This document shows positions 59,900-64,000 of a DNA stretch of 64,000 nucleotides, piece after piece; the stretch's first letter is position 1, and the number at the start of each line of letters is the position of its first letter. The stretch spans positions 620,001 through 684,000 of the forward strand of contig NC_018420.1 of NCBI RefSeq assembly GCF_000287355.1, read 5' to 3'. The translations under genes were made by a program, and so were the position numbers. Source of the DNA: a secondary endosymbiont of Heteropsylla cubana. GTDB taxonomy: Bacteria; Pseudomonadota; Gammaproteobacteria; Enterobacterales; Enterobacteriaceae. Under the pieces are notes generated by a model. It had not been told where the DNA came from and did no database searches. It saw only the letters and a list, made by a program, of their open reading frames with translations.

Positions 59900-60205
59900 A
59901 AAACAAATTACTGAATGCAAGAAGAAAACAGATTATTTGATGTATAGAGAAAGTCTGTATTAAAGGATTAATTTTTACAATTTAATGATAGCTTAATGAA
60001 AGAATTTTATTTATTGTTTTTTGATAAAAAATCTTGTCCATACTACTTGGGAAAGGTAATAAAAATTTTTTAGTAGTAACAAATAAATGATTAGTTTATT
60101 TTAAAGGACTTTTTTAGCATGAATATGGGAGTGTTTTTTTTGTATGATAAAACATTTGAGGTAATTAAAGCTCCTTATTTAAGTAGAGAGCAGATTAATA
60201 AGTAA
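59900..60205 (+). pseudogene. nrdR: nrdR (ribonucleotide reductase repressor) ghost, N-terminally eroded
   Basis: nrdR precedes ribD in enteric bacteria. Just upstream of ribD one frame reads VFFLYDKTFEVIKAP, ungapped against NrdR RFASVYRSFEDIKEF, and continues to a stop at 60203-60205 near the expected C terminus. Before it RKSVLKD-stop-FLQFND matches RSGMLRALEKRPVS. The N-terminal zinc ribbon (CPFC...CxxC) is not visible and would overlap the ftnA start region, so the 5' part is lost. Confidence 0.6.
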
Positions 60206-60296
60206 TTTTTTATTACAGTTACCACTTTCAAAAAAGTTACTTATATCTTATTTTTGTTATTGTATTGTGATTTTAGATACGATATCAAGATATCCT

Positions 60297-60327
60297 TGAG
60301 TTTTTTTAAACTAGCTTAGCTATAATA
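60297..60327 (+). promoter_or_regulatory. Possible ribD promoter
   Basis: TTGAGT and TATAAT separated by 19 bases, about 50 bases before the ribD GTG. The spacing is longer than ideal for sigma 70. No FMN riboswitch is seen. Confidence 0.3.
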
Positions 60328-60374
60328 TAGCTATATTCATTTTAGATAAACTCGACTAAGGAGGACTATATACC

Positions 60375-61502
60375 GTGAATCACGATGAGTTCTATCTTAC
60401 GCGTGCTTTTTTACTTGCTCGCAAGGGACGTTTTACTACATCTCCAAATCCTAATGTTGGTTGCGTTATTGTCCGCAATGGATACATTGTTGGTGAAGGT
60501 TACCATCAGTGCGCTGGTACTGAGCATGCTGAAGTGCATGCTTTGCGTCAGGCCAAAGATGATTCGCGTGGTGCCACTGCTTATGTTACCCTTGAACCTT
60601 GTAACCACCAAGGCCGTACTCCATCTTGCACCCATGCTTTAATAAATGCTGGAGTGAAAGAAGTTATATCTACGATACCTGATCCAAACCCTCAAGTCGC
60701 CGGCTCTGGTTTTCGTCGATTACAAGAGGCGGGGGTAAAAGTACGATATGGTCTCATGCAATCGGAAGCAGAGGCTTTGAATCCTGGATTTCTTAAACGT
60801 ATGCGCACTGGTTTTCCATGGATCAGACTTAAGCTGGCAGCATCTATTGATGGTCGGACTGCCATGGAATCCGGGGCAAGCCAATGGATTACTTCTTTAG
60901 AGTCTCGGCAAGATGTTCAATGCTGGCGTGCTGAAAGCGATGCTATTCTTTCAACCGCTGCTACAGTTTTGGCAGACAATCCCGCTTTGACTGTACGTTG
61001 GGCTTCATTACCTAAAAGTGTTAAATTTCTTTATCCTGAAAAACGATTGCGTCAACCTTTGCGAGTGATTATTGATACAGCGAACCGAGTGAAACCATTC
61101 TGTCGCGTTATTAAAGAAGAGGGTTTGACATGGCTAGCACGTATTGTTCCAGATGATTTAACATGGTCATCTTCGGTAAAACAGCTTTTATTTCCAACTT
61201 TTCATGGAACACATATTCAGTCTCTTGATTTAATTTCACTGATGACTTATTTAGGTCACTATCAGATTAACAGTTTATGGGTAGAAGCTGGTCCCAGTCT
61301 TGCCGGTGCCTTGTTAAGTTTGGAGTTGATAGATGAGTTGATACTCTATCAGGCACCTAAATTGCTAGGTTCTAACGCGCGTCCACTCTTTTTCCTTTCT
61401 AAGCCTATAGATCTTAGTGAGGCACCAGCTTTTACGATTCTAGACATGAAACAGTTAGGACCCGATATTCGATTCTGCTTGAAACCAATAAAAAATTCTT
61501 AA
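60375..61502 (+). CDS. ribD: Bifunctional riboflavin deaminase/reductase RibD
   Basis: RibD performs two early riboflavin steps: deamination of the pyrimidine and reduction of its ribosyl side chain. It has 375 residues (E. coli 367). The N-terminal deaminase zinc motif is HAEVHAL then PCNHQGRTPSC. The reductase domain starts near 150 (RLKLAASIDGRTAM) and carries the NADPH site near WVEAGPSLAGALL. The start is a GTG with AAGGAGGA ten bases upstream. First gene of the surviving ribD-ribH-nusB cluster. Confidence 0.96.
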   Translation: MNHDEFYLTRAFLLARKGRFTTSPNPNVGCVIVRNGYIVGEGYHQCAGTEHAEVHALRQAKDDSRGATAYVTLEPCNHQGRTPSCTHALINAGVKEVISTIPDPNPQVAGSGFRRLQEAGVKVRYGLMQSEAEALNPGFLKRMRTGFPWIRLKLAASIDGRTAMESGASQWITSLESRQDVQCWRAESDAILSTAATVLADNPALTVRWASLPKSVKFLYPEKRLRQPLRVIIDTANRVKPFCRVIKEEGLTWLARIVPDDLTWSSSVKQLLFPTFHGTHIQSLDLISLMTYLGHYQINSLWVEAGPSLAGALLSLELIDELILYQAPKLLGSNARPLFFLSKPIDLSEAPAFTILDMKQLGPDIRFCLKPIKNS

Positions 61503-61583
61503 TTGTTTTTAGCAGTATGAAAAATTATGTTAAGATGTAATTTAAAATAGTTTAACTATATTCTATTCTATCAACGGAGAACT

Positions 61584-62054
61584 ATGAACATTATTGCAGG
61601 TGTTGTTTCTGCTCCTGATGCGCGTGTTGCAATTGCAATTGCCCGTTTTAATCATTTTGTAAATGATAGCTTACTTAACGGTGCTGTTGATGTTTTAAAG
61701 CGTATTGGTCAAGTTAAAGACGAAAATATTACAGTGATATGGGTCCCAGGAGCATATGAATTACCATTAATAGTTAATGTGTTAGCGGACAGTAAAAAAT
61801 ACGACGGTATTGTGGCGCTAGGTACAGTGATCCGTGGTGGGACCGCTCATTTCGACTTAGTTGCAGGAGATTGTAGTGCTGGTCTTTCTTCTGTTGCATC
61901 ACGTTGTGCATTACCGGTAGGTTTTGGAGTGTTAACTACCGAAAGCATTGAACAAGCTATTGATCGTGCTGGAATTAAAGCAGGAAACAAGGGAGCAGAA
62001 ACCGCATTGAGCGTTCTCGAAATGATTAATATTCTTCTAGAAATTAAAAGATAA
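61584..62054 (+). CDS. ribH: 6,7-dimethyl-8-ribityllumazine synthase
   Basis: Lumazine synthase (RibH, called RibE in E. coli) condenses the ribityl pyrimidine with dihydroxybutanone phosphate, the penultimate riboflavin step. It has 156 residues, the E. coli length. Active-site blocks: [33 protein letters not shown] with the catalytic histidine, and [17 protein letters not shown] precedes the ATG. Its C-terminus lies 13 bases before nusB. Confidence 0.97.
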   Translation: MNIIAGVVSAPDARVAIAIARFNHFVNDSLLNGAVDVLKRIGQVKDENITVIWVPGAYELPLIVNVLADSKKYDGIVALGTVIRGGTAHFDLVAGDCSAGLSSVASRCALPVGFGVLTTESIEQAIDRAGIKAGNKGAETALSVLEMINILLEIKR

Positions 62055-62067
62055 AAGGGGCAACTTT

Positions 62068-62505
62068 GTGAAACCTGCCGCTCGTCGAAGAGCTCGTGAA
62101 TGCGCTGTGCAAACTCTTTACTCATGGCAAATATCACATAATGATATTACTGATATTGCAGTGCAGTTTTTAGAGGAATTAGATACGTCAGATATAGATA
62201 TTTCTTATTTTTATGAGTTACATGAAGGTACAGCAAAGAATGCTGGGGAATTAGATAAACTAATGGAACCTTACCTTTCGCGTCGACTAACAGAACTTGG
62301 GTACGTTGAGCGTGCTGTGTTACGTATTGCACTTTTTGAGCTAAGTAAGCGTTATGATGTTCCTTATAAAGTAGCGATTAATGAAGCTGTTGAGTTAGCA
62401 AAAACTTTTGGTGCAGTAGATAGTTATAAATTCATTAACGGTGTTTTAGATAAAATAGTGCCTAAGATTCGTATAAATAAAAAATCTTCCTGTAAGAAAA
62501 ATTAA
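62068..62505 (+). CDS. nusB: Transcription antitermination protein NusB
   Basis: NusB with NusE (S10) binds boxA RNA in rRNA antitermination. It has 145 residues (E. coli 139). The all-helical fold signature is present: [15 protein letters not shown] at the N terminus, [12 protein letters not shown] and [18 protein letters not shown] further on. The start is GTG, as in E. coli, with AAAGGGG upstream. thiL, next in relatives, is a ghost immediately downstream. Confidence 0.97.
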   Translation: MKPAARRRARECAVQTLYSWQISHNDITDIAVQFLEELDTSDIDISYFYELHEGTAKNAGELDKLMEPYLSRRLTELGYVERAVLRIALFELSKRYDVPYKVAINEAVELAKTFGAVDSYKFINGVLDKIVPKIRINKKSSCKKN

Positions 62506-62526
62506 TTTTTCACAACATATTAATTT

Positions 62527-63460
62527 TGAATTTGTTAAAAATTTATTTTAGTATACGAAATTCTATCATTTTAATTAAGTAATTTAAGCTCTAAAGCTTG
62601 GTCATTTTTGTTATAAAAAACTATCAGTTTCGAAGAATTGATAAGTTTTTAAATTTCTTTTAATTTAATTGCATAAAATCATTTCGTTATTATTTTTTTT
62701 GTATTAGTTGTTTTAAATTGCAAGAAAAAACGTAAAAATTAAACATGTTAATAGTTTTTAACTAGAATATAATTAACTAAAATATTTATGCTGAGTGATT
62801 TTACATATTTTATTTTTTTATCAATCTTGATCACCGTTATTTGTTAGAAGGTATTAATTTAGAGAGGATTTACCTATTAAATTATTAGATTATTTTATAC
62901 TATAATTTTATAAAAATTAATAGATTTATAAAGCGTATGATTTCTGCATTTTTAGTAAGTTTAATTTGTTAAATTAGATAAGGTTTTTTTAGTTGGGTCT
63001 CTCTCTAAGAGATCAGTCGGTATAGATAATATTATGGATTATACAATATTTATCTATTCAGATTGTACGCTCAATTCTATAATTATATAGAGCCGTTATT
63101 TTTGTAGTTTTTTATTTTTTTCCTTCGACGACAAATTCTTAATTTTATTATATCTAAGAGAAAATACACCAGATTAACATTAAGATGTTCATATAGATCC
63201 GAATTGTTTTTTTTATTAGTATACCAATCAGTTTTATAAATAAAAGAAGTTGGATTTATTTGAAATAAATAAATGAGGTAAAAATCAAATAACGTAATTT
63301 TACAGTTAAAAAAAATAAATTTTAAACATTAAATATGTGACTAGAAATCTGATTTAAGAAGAACTATTTTTTCCTAGAAAAGTCGTTAAGTATGTTGTTG
63401 AGGCATGCGGTGTTACTTTTGATTTCTCGGACCATTTTCTTAAAAAAATCCCGAAGTTGA
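62527..63460 (+). pseudogene. thiL: thiL (thiamine-phosphate kinase) ghost
   Basis: thiL follows nusB in enteric bacteria. The end is best: VEACGVTFDFSDHF at about 63395-63440 aligns with the ThiL C-terminus DGEPVTLDWKGYDHF. Near 62840-62890 a frame giving SILITVIC-stop-KVLI-stop-RG fits SLFDLLNYYDMQLIGG. EFVKNLF near 62530 fits the N-terminal GEFSLIARYF. Total length agrees with about 930-980 bases. The middle is unreadable by eye. Confidence 0.5.
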
Positions 63461-64000
63461 TTCGATAAACTGATTGTTTAGTAACAGTATGGATATTTTC
63501 AACAACTATTCTTAGATATAATCTGATCTGGATTATAATAAAATAACTTTACCATAGTATCTATTTATAACGATAAGAGTTTTAACATAACAATATAAAT
63601 AACTATTAATAAAAACTTATTTTCTGTCTAATATTTTAGATAACGATTTGATCATTAGATCAGTATTATTTTAATCTTTACAATTTATGAAAAATTTAAA
63701 ATTATAAATTTAGTTTAGTTAAAAAAATAGAGATTAAATGATTTTTTTATAACATGGTTTGCTAAATTATAAGTTTTAAAAGAATTTAGAAAAGAATATT
63801 TATATAATATTATTTAAACTTTTTTTTTAAACATAAAAAATATTGTAAGTTTTTAAGTAATGAACTTCATATTTACATTTTGTTAGATTTAGAAGGTATT
63901 TTTATCTTTAATTTTTAATAACAATGGGAGATTTTATAAAAAAAATATTTTGAAAAACTTATTCAGTTGAGAAATACACAATACAATTTAAATTAATTTG
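63461..64000. other. Spacer at the window end, possible pgpA trace
   Basis: pgpA follows thiL in enteric bacteria. A weak N-S-M-D-I-F-N-N-Y-S frame near 63485 is at the position of NPWHLLAVGF of PgpA, but this is too little to call. No other gene seen. Confidence 0.25.

Overview
The window looks like part of the chromosome of a host-restricted, insect-endosymbiont-type gammaproteobacterium close to Enterobacterales. Every recognisable protein is closest, from memory, to its Escherichia coli/Serratia-type counterpart, usually within a few residues of its length. The DNA is very AT-rich. Only about 28 kb of the 64 kb (roughly 44%) is intact gene. There is no insertion sequence, phage gene, CRISPR array or plasmid function.

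Intact content, left to right: rpmE and priA (divergent), nadC, serC, gnd, ybeY, ygfZ, map, ibaG-murA, tRNA-Val(GAC), pfkA, zapB, glyA, rnpB, ispD-ispF, thrS-infC-rpmI-rplT-(attenuator)-pheS-pheT-ihfA, aroK, rpsU-dnaG-rpoD, ybgI, ftnA, ribD-ribH-nusB. These cover translation, replication and transcription initiation, peptidoglycan and isoprenoid precursors, upper glycolysis and the pentose phosphate pathway, and cofactor synthesis (NAD, riboflavin, serine/PLP and one-carbon units).

Most of the 'empty' DNA is not featureless. Reading it against the ancestral gene order shows gene-length ghosts. A complete artPIQM arginine transporter operon (18.4-21.4 kb), mutS, ftsB, tsaD, nrdR, thiL and fieF can be followed over long stretches by ungapped similarity broken by stops and frameshifts. 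Weaker traces of ybeZ, aroA, mlaB and ampD-ampE sit where synteny predicts them. Ghosts keep nearly full length, so decay is by substitution and homopolymer indels more than by large deletion. All ghost calls come from reading translations by eye against remembered family sequences; they need an alignment search.

Regulatory relics survive next to live genes: the AUU start of infC, a GCCTCC/GGAGGC hairpin matching the pheST attenuator, hairpins in the thrS, map and aroK leaders, and terminator-like hairpins after murA, ihfA and ftnA. I found no new biological system. The most informative features are the ghost operon, the tsaD ghost (t6A synthesis) and the poly(A/T)-tract frameshift that runs ispD into ispF.
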